Assembly: GCA_018296165.2 (NCBI GenBank)
Contig: JACKQL020000192.1
Coordinates: forward strand, 1-62,713
Source of the DNA: Termitomyces sp. T153
Taxonomy: Eukaryota > Basidiomycota > Agaricomycetes > Agaricales > Lyophyllaceae
DNA: 62,713 bases
Direction of reading: 5' to 3'
How positions within the stretch are numbered: position 1 is the first letter of the stretch; each line of letters opens with the position of its first letter. A program made the translations under genes and the position numbers. Positions 1 through 11,773 of this stretch are shown in pieces. The notes below the pieces were generated by a model that had not been told where the DNA came from, did not search any database, and saw only the letters and a program-made list of their open reading frames with translations.

Positions 1-1540
1 CCTTTCTGGGGTTTGCTAACTTCTATCACCAGTTCATCAACAACTACTCTGGAATCACAATACCCCCTCAACTGACTCACCTAAAAAAGACACCACCTGG
101 TACTGGGATAGCAAGTGCCAAAGCATATTCACCCTCCTCAAAAAGGCCTTCACCTCTGCCCTGATTCTCTGCCACTTCAACCCCACACTGCCAATAGTAC
201 CCAAATGTGATTCCTCTAACTACATCATTGCCAAAATACTCTCCCAGATTGACCCCAGTAAAAAGCTGGCAGCCAATAATGTTTTCCAAGGAAAAACAGG
301 AAAAACAAAGAAAGAAACCTGTTATACCATTTCTAGACAGTGTATTTCCAATGGAAAAAGGCTCTAAACAATGGAAGAAGCCTTTTTTCAAAGAAAAAGT
401 CTGTCAAAGAAATGGCATAACAGGTTTCTTTTGCCATTTTTCCACTGGAAACAGGTTCCAGTGCTAGCAGTGTATTTGCCTTGACATACTCCAGCACCAC
501 TACAATCACAAACTCTAGGGACACCTGGGAATCCATAAGACTCTCCAGCTCATTTCCCAGACTTCCTTTTGGCCAGGAATAAAGAAGGACATCACCTGGT
601 ATGTATGGACCTGTAAACCATGCCTCCAGGCCAAGGTCCTCTACCATTGCCCCTATGGCTTGTTGAAACTCCTTCCCATTGGTTGCCACTCCTGGTCCCT
701 AATTTTGATGGACCACATTGTCAAGCTGTCCAAGTCCAAAGGCTTCAATGCAATTCTCATGGTTGTTTGCTGGTTCACTAAACAAGTCCTCTTTATTCTC
801 TGCTGTGCCACTGACAACACTCCAGAGTTCATTGAACTATTCCTCAAACATGTCTTCTCCAAGCATGGACTCTTGGACAACATCATTTCTGACTATGGCC
901 CCCTATTTGTCTCCCAGTTTTGGCAATTGCTATGCAAAGCCCTAGAAATAAAAACCAACCTCTCAACCACCTACCACTCAGAGACCAACAGACAAACAGA
1001 ACAAGTAAACCAGACTTTGGAACAGTATCTCCACCCCTATGTTAACTATTTATAGAATGACTGTCATGCAGAACTCCCTCTTGCCAAGTTTACTTATAAT
1101 AACACTCCTCACTTCACCACTAGAGTTTCCCTTTCCAACAAGGGCTACAACCCCTGGCTTACACTATCACTCAAAGACATCCCCTCCCACATTGCCCACA
1201 AGGTTGTTAAGGACCTCTGGTTCCTTCACCAGTTTCTCCAGAACAAAATCAACACTGCCAATTAAGCCTACTCCAAGCATGGCAATGCCCAATGCAACCC
1301 CACCCCCAACTAGGCTGCCAGAACACTGGTATAGCTTGACTGGTGCAACCTCAAGACCTAGAGACTCTCTGTCAAGCTTGACCATAAGCAACTTGGCCCC
1401 TTCAAAATTCTCTGGAAGGTCTTGACACACCTACAAACTGAACCTACTTCCAGGCCTGAAAGGCCTCCACCCTGTCTTCCACATCTGCCTCCTCAAAAAA
1501 TACACTCTGGACCCCTTCTCTAGACAATGCTTCAGCTAAC
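1..1540 (+). pseudogene. Ty3/gypsy retrotransposon pol remnant
   Basis: This is a broken pol gene of a Ty3/gypsy element. The first codons read FLGFANFYHQFI, the end of the reverse transcriptase domain, followed by a short RNase H piece near 200-275. After a hairpin insertion the integrase resumes: a zinc-finger-like stretch near 600-660, then the integrase core at 660-1055 with DHIVKLSKSKGFNAILMVV, the acidic DYGPLFVSQFW segment and TYHSETNRQTEQVNQTLEQY. A tail like LLPGLKGLHPVFHICLLKKY lies at 1440-1500. Frames change several times and stops intervene, and most of RNase H is missing, so it cannot make a working polyprotein. The element is truncated by the window start. The family call is firm; the exact clade is not. 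Confidence 0.85.
280..462. repeat. long imperfect hairpin, MITE-like insertion
   Basis: Two arms face each other inside the gypsy remnant. The core AAGAAACCTGTTATACCATT at 313-335 is matched in reverse complement near 408-430 with a single mismatch. Similarity continues outward (TTTTCCA..GGAAAAA) and inward (GGAAAAAGGC), so the whole segment could fold into one hairpin of about 180 nt. It sits where RNase H coding sequence should continue. No transposase is present; a non-autonomous element is likely but the target duplication is unclear. Confidence 0.55.
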
Positions 1541-1579
1541 TCTTGCAAGTCAAAGTAGAGGATGAGTACTACTATGACA

Positions 1580-2440
1580 GCCATACTATCGATACAATCC
1601 ATGAGAGAGGGGTGTAGTCCATTATAGAAGGTGAGGCAGAGTTGCAGACCATCTGGATAGCCAGCCTGTTCAACTAAGGCACAGAAAAAGTTTATGTACT
1701 GGTCAAGTAATCACTTTCCTTGACCATACTGGGGTCAGTCTCAAAGGAAAAGAGCTGTGGTCTTGGTAGGGTCAAGGAGAAAGAACTCAGCTCAGAACTC
1801 CTCCTCAAACTCCATTCAGCCAGAAAAACTCTCAACTCCTCCTGGGCATTGAAAAATGCACAGTGCATAAGTCAAGGCTTGGCCTGCCTTCATGTAGGAG
1901 ATAACCCAGGCAATCTTCAAGGCATCAGAGGCAAAGGCTTCACCACTCAACTGGATATAGGTGATGTAAGACTGGAGGAAACATTCCCCAACTCTATGGT
2001 CCTCATCAAAGATGTCAGAGAGTGCAGGGCAAGGAATTTTGGAGTGGGATGCTGAAACCTCCAAGCTAGGTGCAGAAGAAAACCTTGCTGCAGCTGCTGG
2101 GGGTTTAGGTGGAGGAGTAGGAGGGAGGGAGAGACATTTTAGGAGGGCCTAGAGGGAGAGGCACACTGCTTCAGTAGTTGGACAGAGCCTAGAAAGTTTA
2201 GCAGTGTGGGAGGTAAGGGAGGCTTGAGTAAGTTGAACCTGTGTCTCCAGGGACAGAAAACAACTGCAGGCATCAACCTGGGGGCTTGAAGCATCAGGAG
2301 GAGGTGTTGGAGGGGTTGGTTGGGTTATGGGAGGAACACAGGAGACACTATAACACTGGTGGGGGAGAGACCTTTTGAGGAACCAAGTAGAAACTCAGGG
2401 AATAGAAAAGGGGCTCCCAGACTGAATCTAGAGACTTGTT
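1580..2440 (-). pseudogene. Ty3/gypsy gag remnant, opposite orientation to pol
   Basis: Read on the minus strand, this begins with a proline- and serine-rich segment and continues into a gag core. The most readable part (2064-1816) contains DEDHRVGECFLQSYITYIQL and KIAWVISYMKAGQALTYAL, the pattern of basidiomycete gypsy gag, where a FDG..FL block is followed by KI.W.LSYMK.G.A. Further down, LVEQAGYPDGLQL and TFYNGLHPS match the next conserved block. Stops and frame changes break it. Because pol on the left reads the other way, the two pieces are not one simple element but a tail-to-tail join of fragments. Confidence 0.7.
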
Positions 2441-3594
2441 CTGCTGTAAGGGTGACCTCTGGAGGCTATGGCTCAATCACACAACTGGCAGAGGGAGATT
2501 CAAAGTCTATTCAGGATCTACAAGAAGTTCTAGAGTTCTAGCTACTCACCTGGCAGAGGGAGATCCAAAGAGAATAAGTCTAAGGATCCCCAATGCCAGT
2601 GTTCAGAAATTTTACTCTAGAGCTTCTGGAAAAAACCCCTAACAACAACTAAATCTGGAGTCTAATCAAAAAGTCAAAATCCATTGTAAATGGTCTCAAT
2701 CTCCAGACTCCCTGCATGTGACCACCTACCAATAGGATTAAAAGATAGCCCTTGGTTCAAAGTACTTGGAGTCCAAAGATGGGAGGCCTACAATGAGTGG
2801 TAGGCCAGGAATATAGGAAAGAATCCAGGGGTCTGGTAAGAGGCCATGTGGAAGGGGCAACACTTGTCAGAATTATAGACAGATAACCAGTGCAGCCTGA
2901 GGGCTAGAACCAAGACCAGCAGACAAGGAAAGCAAAGAAGAGTAAAGGAAAACTATAAAAAGGGAGAACAGGACAAAGGGGAAATGGGACATCCCCTGAC
3001 AATGGCTCAGAGATATCCCAGGGAGCAGATCTCTTAGGCTTATGAGTAATAGTTAGTTTGGGTTTTCATTTAATAATATTATTGGACCCTTTCAATAGTG
3101 TGAGACTGTCTCAAGCTTGTGAATAAATCTTTTAAAACTATATATCATTATTATGTTCTACGTGAGCTCGCGTGTAACTAAGCCTCCAAACTTCTGTGAC
3201 CCAAAGTTTGATCCGTTGATCCGATCAATTGACGGCATCAAAACTTACATTTCGCATCAATGGGTCAAATCAAAATTAGAGGGCTCCCTGCAGTGGCATG
3301 TATACATACAATATCACCTGGTAATTAAGAAAAACACATTATGCAGGGCGTCGTTGCTTATGACCGACCTCTCGAAGATATTACTAATGGAACATTCTCA
3401 GATCCACAGAGGCATGTGCTCACATATTCTTGTTTTCTTGTGGTCCACTCCAAGTCGGTACGCCATTCAACGGGTCATCACTTCTGAATTTCAAGTACAT
3501 ACATGCATATGTAGAATCCGTGAAGAATAGACAATCCCTTAACTATGCCTAAATTTCTTTCTCGAAAGATAAGTCGATCTTCACACCCATCTTG
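2441..3594. other. no gene seen; gypsy-derived flank then unique sequence
   Basis: The stretch to about 3150 is probably gypsy non-coding DNA: it contains CCTGACA followed by a sequence like a primer-binding site (near 2995-3015) and an AT-rich TTGTGAATAAATC tail. From 3150 the base composition changes to unique-looking sequence. The open frame at 3153-3530 has no features I recognise and is probably chance. Confidence 0.4.
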
Positions 3595-6424
3595 TCAATC
3601 AGGGTCGGCTTTTTTCCGCGTCTCCATGTCTGTCCTTTTAGAAGACCCGTCACTGTCCTCTCCTTTGGAATTGTCCCTCTCATAGATGTCGAATAACGCA
3701 TCAGTTTCTTTGACCTCCCCTGACTCCACTACACATCTGAGATGTTCTGAAACCTTCTTTATATGAACATCCTTGTCCGCCACTTCTTGATGACAACCGC
3801 TCAGCCCAGGCTTCAACTCATTTTCCCCAACATCGTCTGTCCAATTCCCTTCAGCCTTGGCCATCGCGACATACACGCTTTTACGCACGATAAGCGGCCT
3901 TTCGACATCCTCATTGTCGGACACATCTTTCGATCACAACACGAGGTCCGATCCGACATGATTCCCGTTATTGACTCGTGCTTTTGTTTCTGGAACTCAA
4001 TGACCAGACACGACGCGTACCGCCTCGTCACCGCCATTCGAACGTTATAAGCCTTCCCACATGGTCTCCATCCCCTATCCGTATGTGCATCCATCTTTTC
4101 CCTCCCGTTCGTCGTGCGGGACACAAGCTGGCAGCATGCCAGGTCCTGCGAAAGATCAAGCGATGCCTGAACATGTGGTAAGATCTCAGGTGTGCCAATT
4201 TTCCATCCGAAGAGATGTGGATGTAGTTGGGGCGGTACACTGCGGACTGTGAGTGAGAGATGCATACACCCATAGCCCGTCTCGCCGACGAGAGGAGAAG
4301 TTTCGGAGAGGTGGGATGTGCCGCGATCTGTGAAAATGGTTTGGAGGGAAGAACGACGACACCAAGAAGCGGGTGGGCTTCGTGAATGCAGGCATCGCGC
4401 ACGGAAGTGGATCGCCAGTTGCGGATGAATTTCTCGGTGGAACTGTTGTACTATTTGAAGATCACGGTCAGCGACAATCGTAAGCTCTGGAGGTGGAAAC
4501 TTACGAAAGGGTCGTTAGACTTTATCTTCGTCCTTGCCTTGTATACCGATGATAACAGTACATTTCCACCCTTTCTGACCTTCTGAATTGCGAGTCCCTG
4601 GATTTTCTCAATCCCAACACTCAAAATCCCGCTCGGCCAGATCTCCTTTGGCGGCGGCATCCCATGCGTCTCTTGACTTGATTGCAGCTTCTTCCGTCCT
4701 CAGTCGTTGGACTCCTGGTCTTGGTTTCCTGCGACTCCTTCTCGGTTATTCTTGACGTCATCGAGCGTTGTTTCAGGAAAGTATCCAACTTCCCACAAAA
4801 GTGTACCTGGACGTGGCTTGTCATGCATTCCGGTAAAGCGATGCTCACGAGCTGAGAAACACTAAGGGAGTTAGGCAATCGTCAGCGGTAAAGAGATCTA
4901 GACGATCGTTAGAATATTAGTGAGATGTGAGGGCGAGATAGACGCACCCGAGTACCAGAATTGAAGTCTCAACAATTTATGCGCATTTGTCTCGGTTGGG
5001 CCGACCAGAAGGATCATTGTTTCCTCCCATACAGGATGGCTATCACCCTTGACAATTCTAATCGAAGTCAGCCGGTGATGAATAAAGTATTTGAGATTAC
5101 ATGCCTCGTCGACCAAAGTGGTTTACCCCACTTACTATACGTGTCTACCTCTTCGCCGGCCTTCGTCGCGAAAATATTTCCGCCATCTCCGTCACTAAAG
5201 CCCTTCGCGCTCTTCAGTGACAAGCACTCCCGCTGCAAGCGTTTCCTTCTTCTCCTGACCCATCAGCATTGTCTTCAGATCCAAGGTCAAACTCCTCGGA
5301 GCAAAACAACATACTCCGAGATGACACTGTCAGTCATCTTCTACAAGCAATCCAACAATACAGGTATATTCATTATGTTCAAAAAAATTTTTGCAAGGGG
5401 TGTGCATGCGATCGTGGTTTTTGGCTGGCCTAGCAACGTTAGCGTACACAACGCAAAAAAAGGCGGGTTGGGCATCAACTGTATACGCAATCGTGCAGTT
5501 GCAAGTAGGCCCGCCAACCCAACCCACACGGGTATCACCACTCCCGCAGGAACAAGAAACTCCACCAATTAGTGCGCATTATCCGCCAGGTCCCTCAGTC
5601 CCTTCCCTTTCTGCCTTTTTACCGTCCTCGCACGGTACGCAACTGCCACCTCGAGGTCGAAAATGTCCCCTCGGAGATTTCCGGAGTCGAGCCAACGGAT
5701 ACCGAGGACACACATGGGCTCAGAGCCTTGACTGATGTCGGCGACGTAAACTCCATGGACAAAGGAGGGGAGGGAAGCTTGGAGAGCGCCCTCGAGCATG
5801 TCGGAAATGGAGGTGAAGAGGGCGGGATTGACGATTGGCCAGAAAGAATGGAGGAGAGAATTGAGCCATACCGCAGTTTCTGTGCATTGGGAAAGCAACT
5901 GGAAAGGTGGGCGGAGAGATTGGAGGGTATCGACTTGCACCGTGTCTGTGTGATCGCACAATTGACGACGTTGGATCAGAAATGTGGGAATATGGTGTAC
6001 ATACTTCAATACCAATGTCGATACTGAGTTTGAGTCAGGACTGGATTCCTTTTTGGCGTTCTCCCCGCTGTCTCCGTTAGTGGCCCTGAAATTGTAATTT
6101 TATTCTGAGCGTAGAAAACCATGTCAGCATCTAGGCTGTTGTTAAGGGTAGTGGGCGTCTTACCCGGTCAAGCTTGTAAATCTTGAGGTCATTGCAAAAG
6201 AGTCGATAAGGAACGCAGATGCAGACCATGAGCGCGAGCACCAGAGACCCAGACACGCCAGCAAAGAGCTCCAGCATGCCGAATCCTGGTCGGCCCAAGC
6301 ATTTGCTCCATACACACAAAGCCACCATGCCTGCAGGTCCCCCAGCAGCAGTGACTATTGTCGCAACAATCGCTGTCTGTACTTTGTCTTGCTCTCCACC
6401 TCTGAGTCGCCTGGTAGGCGCCAT
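3595..6424 (-). pseudogene. SMP-LTD and C2 domain lipid-transfer protein, Mug190-like, decayed
   Basis: Intact relatives are ER membrane-contact proteins (tricalbin/extended synaptotagmin class; S. pombe Mug190) that move lipids through an SMP domain and bind membranes with C2 domains. From the 5' side: two hydrophobic helices (6424-6131); the SMP domain (6015-5341) with TETAVWLNSLLHSFWPIVNP, SDMLEGALQASLPSFVH, LGIRWLDSG and, after an in-frame TAA at 5571-5569, ARLRIQLMPNPPFF and LLGQPKTTIACTPLAK; a first C2 domain (about 5075-4900) with RIVKGDSHPVWEETMILLVG; a second C2 (about 4620-4200) with EKFIRNWRST. At least four stops or frameshifts lie inside conserved blocks, so this is a pseudogene and not an intron pattern. 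The C-terminal end is uncertain. Confidence 0.82.
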
Positions 6425-7869
6425 CTACCCCTACGCAGCGCAGCTCCTCATCCAATACACGTTCGAGTGACACATGTCGTACATGAGAATCGACTTGACT
6501 GTGCTCGCTCTGATGTTCAGGCGAGAGTTCGTCCTACGTTTTTGTTGGGTGAGTGAGATGGGACTTTGTCGAGTTCTTCGTTTACGTGATCGTGGACGAC
6601 AAGCGGAAGGTGCGAGACAGGGTCCGTCACCTCGCGCTCGTTTTTCCCCTGCCAGATTGGGCTCAGCCATGAACAGTGAGGCCTTGAGGCCTCCGAACGC
6701 GGAACAAGTCACAAATCTTTTATGTGAACACAGAGTGCTTCATGTCACTCTGTGCCAGCCGCCTATGTGAGCACATAAAATAATTTGAGAATATGACGCC
6801 ACCTAGTGAATCAGTCGTCGGCACTACAGTGTCAGATTGAGGAAGTTCTAAGGTACTCAGAAATTGTTGGAGGGCCGCCATTAAATCATCCGATTGGCTC
6901 GCCAGCCTCTTGGCCAACGTTGGACGTTGACCAGTCAGGTAGAAAAATCTAGAGGCTGGCAGTTGAACGCTGACTCCGTACTCGGACTCTCTGAAAGTAG
7001 GAACAGTATACGTACATCTTGTCAGGTCTGGACAGCCGGAGGCTCACCAACGCTGTCATCCAGTACTGAAAATGAGCTGAAAATCAGGAGTTCATTTAAC
7101 AAGTGTAAGAGGAAGTGAACAGTTGACCGGCTGCAAAAGTGCACCGTCACAAAGTCTCATCCGAACTCATGAGAAGTCGATGAGAATCAAATGAGAATTC
7201 AGAAATCAATTTGGAAAGGAACAAGAAATCCTCATCGAGACATGTACATGTGTAGGGCTCCGACCAATCTCCTGGTGATATGTGATATGCATATATACGT
7301 TGTTCCATCACAGGCCAAAATGTGTGCACCACAGATGTTGATACGGCGGTACGGTAGTACTTACCCGTAACGACTGGTATTTTAAATAAAAAGAAAGAAC
7401 TTTTCTCAATATACCTAAAATGCTGAAAACTGTAAGCATTTTGCCAAAAACAGTAGGCAGAGAAAGTATTTAGCTTAACAAAAATACTACTCCAATGATC
7501 CCAGAAGTCAAAGATTTGCCTAACAGCAGCAATGACGAAGCCAGAGAAAAGTGTTAAGGGTTGCGCACTGAGCATGTCACCTCAATCAAAAGAACTTGAT
7601 CAGATTGATAGCCGACCATGCCTAACAAAGTGGCAGTGCCAGCTATCCTCGGCATCCTCAACAAGCCAGTGTTGAACCCAAAAACTTAGTTTGCCTCACC
7701 TACATCTCCAAAACACACATTGCTAGTAGCAGTGAACTTCTTTTCCAGAAATTTGGCTTCTGCTTTGCAAATGAGTAAATGCTAGTTTGATTTTAAAAAA
7801 TGTAATGTTTACATTATGGGTTGCACAGCTTATGGTTCACACTCTGTAAATGAAAACCAGTCAATTCTG
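6425..7869. other. no gene recognised
   Basis: Several short open frames on both strands show no family signature. A small palindromic element is annotated separately at 6718-6780. From about 7150 the DNA becomes AT-richer and joins the repeat block to the right. Confidence 0.4.
6718..6780. repeat. 63-bp palindromic element
   Basis: The ends TTTTATGTG and CACATAAAA are exact reverse complements, and inside them CACAGAGTG (6729-6737) pairs with CACTCTGTG (6746-6754). This resembles the tip of a small inverted-repeat element or a structured RNA segment. No neighbouring gene uses it visibly. Confidence 0.5.
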
Positions 7870-9539
7870 TCTACAAAGTATGAAGTAAGGCACTGCCTTA
7901 TATAATTACAATAATAGTATTTATAAGTAGCATCATGTAATGCTACCAGAGAATAATAATAATAGAATCTATCTATAATATATGCAACGACGGATGTGGG
8001 AAAGTGGCTGTGCCTATATATGCGACGACTTTTTGGGATTCTGCTGAAGTAAGCCTGACTAATGCTGACCAATTCTTACATAAGAATTGCCTTTTAAGGT
8101 AGTTGGCTCTTTGTTTACACTTTGAATAGGGAAAAACAGACAGCTTTGCGATAGCATGAATCTATTGTTTCTTTGAGCCATTAAGATTGATATTTCAGGC
8201 AAATTTCAGCCTTTTTCAGGCATGACTTATGTGAAATGTACTGTCTTTTGATGTACCTCTTCAAGCAACACTTCTGGCTGTTCTTTGGGAAAGAAAGAAA
8301 GTTTAGAACAATGAAATTCATGATCAAAAATGGCCAAAGAAGTGGTATAAAATGTTTCTTTAACTCTTAAAGGCTTCTACTTATTCTTTGGAAAGGAGAA
8401 TAGTTGCCCAGTGTATATCTCTAGGCAACTATGGTTCTTGAGGGACTTTGAGAGGTTTATGACATACAGTATGTTTTGACTCTAAATCTGACTTGAATTT
8501 GATTGCTGATATCCCCTAACTTGGAATGTGTATTCTGTGATATTAGATGGTACCAACATTGAATTGTAAATTCAAATCCTTAACCAAACAAAGTGAAGCT
8601 ATACTTGGACTGTGCTGATAGCTGTTTGCTGGCTTTCTGATTTCAAGGTGTATGGTTCAGACTTGAAAGTGTGTATTCTTATAATTTTACAGTAATCAGT
8701 TCCTATGTCTTAGAGTCAACTTACTCCTGATCATCTCCAACTTTTCCTGCTCTCAATAGATATTTGACTACATTATGACAGCCTCTGAGAAAAGGATGGT
8801 GGATTTAATTTAGTATGCTACTATTGGTGAAGAGAGCATTGAAGATTACTTTGAGATAGAAAAAGTTTCAGAAGGCAGTATTAATATAGAATGTGAAAAG
8901 TTGATGGTCCTCTGTTAAGGAACAGGAGGTTTTTTGGTCACTACTAATAGCTGTAGGCTAGGTTCTGTTTCTGAGGATCCACAGGATTTCTGATTTGAAG
9001 GTGTATAGTTTGTGATTAGATAATTGTATAGTCAGATATATCAAGTTGAAGACAACAGATGAGTGATGTCAAAGGTCTGATTGCTAAGTATTAGTACCAT
9101 TTAGTGATACCAATAATGAGATTGTAGATATCTCATTACTCAGACTGCTTTTCCTAATTTGTTTCTCTTTAGTATATTTTGGTGTCCAAAAATTGTCTAA
9201 CATGCTCTTCAAAGTGCATGAGTAATAAGGGGATAGAAGGTGGAGGAGACTTTGATTGATCAATAATTCTAAATGTTCAAGTATAATATAGATGATCTAT
9301 TAATGATAATCACTTGCAACAGTTGGAATATTGAAAATCTAACCAAGCAAAGTGAGGTTTGGTCTGGATTTCAGCATTATGTTAAAAATAATGGAATACT
9401 TATAAAGGAAAGTTCATTTGATTGAGTGAAATATAATTGAAATCATAGTAAAGACTTATGTTTACTGACATTGACAATGACAGGACTATCAACACATTGA
9501 TTTAAAAAAGAAAGACCAAAGTCAGCTTTTGTTCAGTTA

Positions 9540-10125
9540 GGTCTGGGATAAAAGACCAACTGAGGTTGAGTTTGGATCTTGGCATTGAGTTGACAAAATA
9601 CAAAGACCTAACCAAATATAGTGAGGTTGGGTCTGGGATTTAGCATTGAGTTTGAAATACAAAGACCTAACTGAACAAAGTGAGGTTGGGTCTGGGACTT
9701 AGCATTGAGTTTGAAATACAAGGACCTAACCAAATGAAGTGAGGTTGGGTCTGGGACTTAGCATTGAGTTTGAAATACAAGGACCTAACTGAATGAAGTG
9801 AGATTGGGTCTGGGATGAAGGATTGAGTAGAATATTGAGGACCTAACTGAATGAAGTGAGGTTGGGTCTGGGAATTAGCATTAAGTTTGAAATACAAAGA
9901 CCTAACCAAATGAAGTGAGGTTGGGTCTGGGATGAAGCACTGAGTTAGAAATACAAAGACCTAAGTGAATGAAGTGAGGTTGGGTCTGGGATGAAGCATT
10001 GAGTTAGAAATACAAAGACCTAACTGAACAAAGTGAGGTTGGGTCTGGGATGAAGCATTGAGTAGAATATCAAGAACCTAACCGAATGAAGTGAGGTTGG
10101 GTCTGGGATGAAGCAAGAGCTACAG
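9540..10125. repeat. 59-bp minisatellite, about nine units
   Basis: The motif GTGAGGTTGGGTCTGGGA recurs every 58-60 bp, at about 9622, 9681, 9740, 9799, 9857, 9916, 9976, 10035 and 10094, with a diverged unit before the first. Each unit continues GCATTGAGTTTGAAATACAA-AGACCTAACC(T)GAATGAA. The minus-strand open frame across it is only a product of the periodicity. The homologous repeat at 20.7 kb has one or two units, so the array expanded or contracted between copies. Confidence 0.9.
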
Positions 10126-10562
10126 GCCCATGCCAAAGACATGGGGCATAGCTTGTTCTATAATATATGGGACAATGGACGTGGGAATATGGCTGTGCCT
10201 ATATATGCATTGACTTTTTGGGATTCTGCTGAAGTAAGCCTGACTAATGCTGACCAATTCTTACATAAGAATTGCCTTTTAAAGGTGAACATGATACAAG
10301 TTGGCTGTTTTTGGCCATTTGAACATGTTTTCTCGAAGAAAAATTACAGTAGACACCTTTAATACATATATGCAATCTTTTGACTATGTGTGAAACATGC
10401 CAGATAGTCTGCAGGTGTCAAAAAGGCCAAACACAATTTAGTGGACACTGTTTTTCATGCCTCATGCATTTTTTGACACAACATGACCAAACAATGGGCA
10501 TTTCTGAGGTTGTGGAAAGGAGGCCACACAACAAAGTATGTTTGGTCACATCTATTGATTGA
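10108..10562 (+). pseudogene. exon fragments of an unknown repeat-borne gene
   Basis: Two open stretches look like consecutive exons or frames of one protein: 10108-10362 (IWDNGRGNMAVPIYALTFWD, FLHKNCLLK, VFSKKNYSRH) and 10380-10562 (QFSGHCFSCLMHFLTQHDQ, MGISEVVERRPHNKV). The first block is also found, more decayed, at about 7980-8097 and 20880-20945, so it belongs to the dispersed repeat. The reading frame changes between them. I do not recognise a domain; cysteines and histidines in the second piece could bind metal but that is weak. It may be the 5' part of the ORF at 10693. Confidence 0.4.
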
Positions 10563-10692
10563 TTGATGTTGACTAACAAGCTTATTAGTAACTCCTTAAC
10601 TACATTGAGCTATTGATACATCAAATATCTCATCATGCAAGTCAATTTTAATGGTTTTTGACTGTTAAATTGCTTAACAATGGATGTTATAG

Positions 10693-11773
10693 GCAACCAC
10701 CTACTACTCCTGAAAGCCAAAGACAACAAGCGAGGATTCAGAGGAGACTTGAACAGTTACAAATGACAGATCCTGATGATTGTTGTGCAAATAGAAACAA
10801 TAGATCTTTAGAACAGATCAATACTGTGGTTGTCCCACCACTTCAATTGGGGCCTGGGGGTATGGGAACTGGGGGTAACAATCAATCTATGGGATCTAGG
10901 GATATGGGAACTAGGGGTAACAATCAATCTATAGGATCTGGGGATATAGGATCTGGGGGATTGAGGCTTAATCACCAATTTATAGCCACCACTTCTGGCT
11001 CTTCAGGAAGACCTATTAGGCAGTTAGCACCTGCTGATGATCCATTCTCTATGGTCATTCCTGAAACTGTTTTACCTGAAGGATGGAATGCCCCTTTACA
11101 GAATCCCTTACCTAGATTGGTGCCTCCTTTGCCTGCTCCTATACAGAAAAGAGTCAATAGACTCAATCAGCCTATTGCAACTATGGGTATTCCTGAAACT
11201 CATCTGCCTGAAGGATGGAATGCACCTTTACAGAATGCCTTGCCTAGAATGATGCCACCTCTGCCTGTATATGAAAGAGTCAATAAGCTGGGACCAGTCA
11301 ATCAGCCTGCTATTGCTCAAGCTACTGTGGATATTCCTGAAACCCATCTGCCTGAAGGATGGAATGCACCTTTACAGAATCTCTTACTTAGATTGGTGCC
11401 CCATCTGCCTGCTCCTATACATGGAAGAGTTATAAAAGCTCCTGTACCAGAACCTATGACCATAATGATGCCACCTCCCCCTCACACACTAGCTCTATTT
11501 CAAGAGCAACAAAGGCTGAAACAGAGGCAACAAGAGCAAGCACTAGTAGCCTTGCAAGAGCAACAAAGGCTGAGACATATTGCTCTGGCTGAAGAGCAAA
11601 AGAGGCAGCAAGAAGAGGCACTAGCAGTACTGCAAGAGCAACAAAGGCTCAGACAAATTGCTATAGCTGAAGAGCAGGAGAGGCAACAACAAGCATTGAC
11701 TATTCTGAGCCAGGAGAGAGAAAGAGAGGAAGGAGAGCAATTTATGCCAGAGGTTAGTTTAAGACAGATTTAA
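10693..11773 (+). CDS. unknown protein with three 44-48 residue repeats and a Q/E-rich helix
   Basis: The open frame reaches back to 10658 but has no early ATG; a splice acceptor (GTTATAG) just before 10693 suggests this is an internal exon, and the first ATG is at 10764. The protein has a Gly/Asn-rich part with GNNQS(I/M)GS repeats, then three copies of IPETxLPEGWNAPLQNxL starting near 11057, 11189 and 11333, each followed by a PPLPAPI..RV linker, then a coiled-coil-like region with EQQRLxQ/EEQ..QQ repeats (11500-11730). No known domain. It follows directly on the dispersed repeat and is probably the cargo or ORF1 of an unrecognised element. Function unknown. Confidence 0.5.

Larger units (their letters stand above)
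7870..10580. repeat. AT-rich dispersed repeat, copy 1
   Basis: Blocks here recur at 20150-21315. One block of about 120 bp (GGCTGTGCCTATATATGC to TTACATAAGAATTGCCTTTTA) occurs twice inside this copy, at about 7993-8097 and 10170-10285. A second shared block runs from about 8930 to 9390 (for example TTTGATTGATCAATAATTCTAAATG, 20510 equivalent). It carries a 59-bp minisatellite at 9540-10125. No transposase is recognisable, so I class it only as a dispersed repeat, possibly derived from a multi-exon element gene. Confidence 0.7.

Noticed and set aside
5341..5568. Small mobile element in the SMP relic
   Set aside because: It looked like an insertion at first, but it is the same frame as the upstream half after one stop and matches the end of the SMP domain.
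5572..6027. Plus-strand ORF of 151 codons
   Set aside because: Shadow of the SMP domain on the minus strand; no family signature of its own.
9667..9909. Minus-strand ORF with repeated SLYFKLNA(K/N)SQTQPHFI
   Set aside because: Produced by the 59-bp minisatellite; period near a multiple of three only for some units.
9540..10125. CRISPR-like array
   Set aside because: The whole 59-bp unit is repeated with no unique spacers, and the DNA is eukaryotic.
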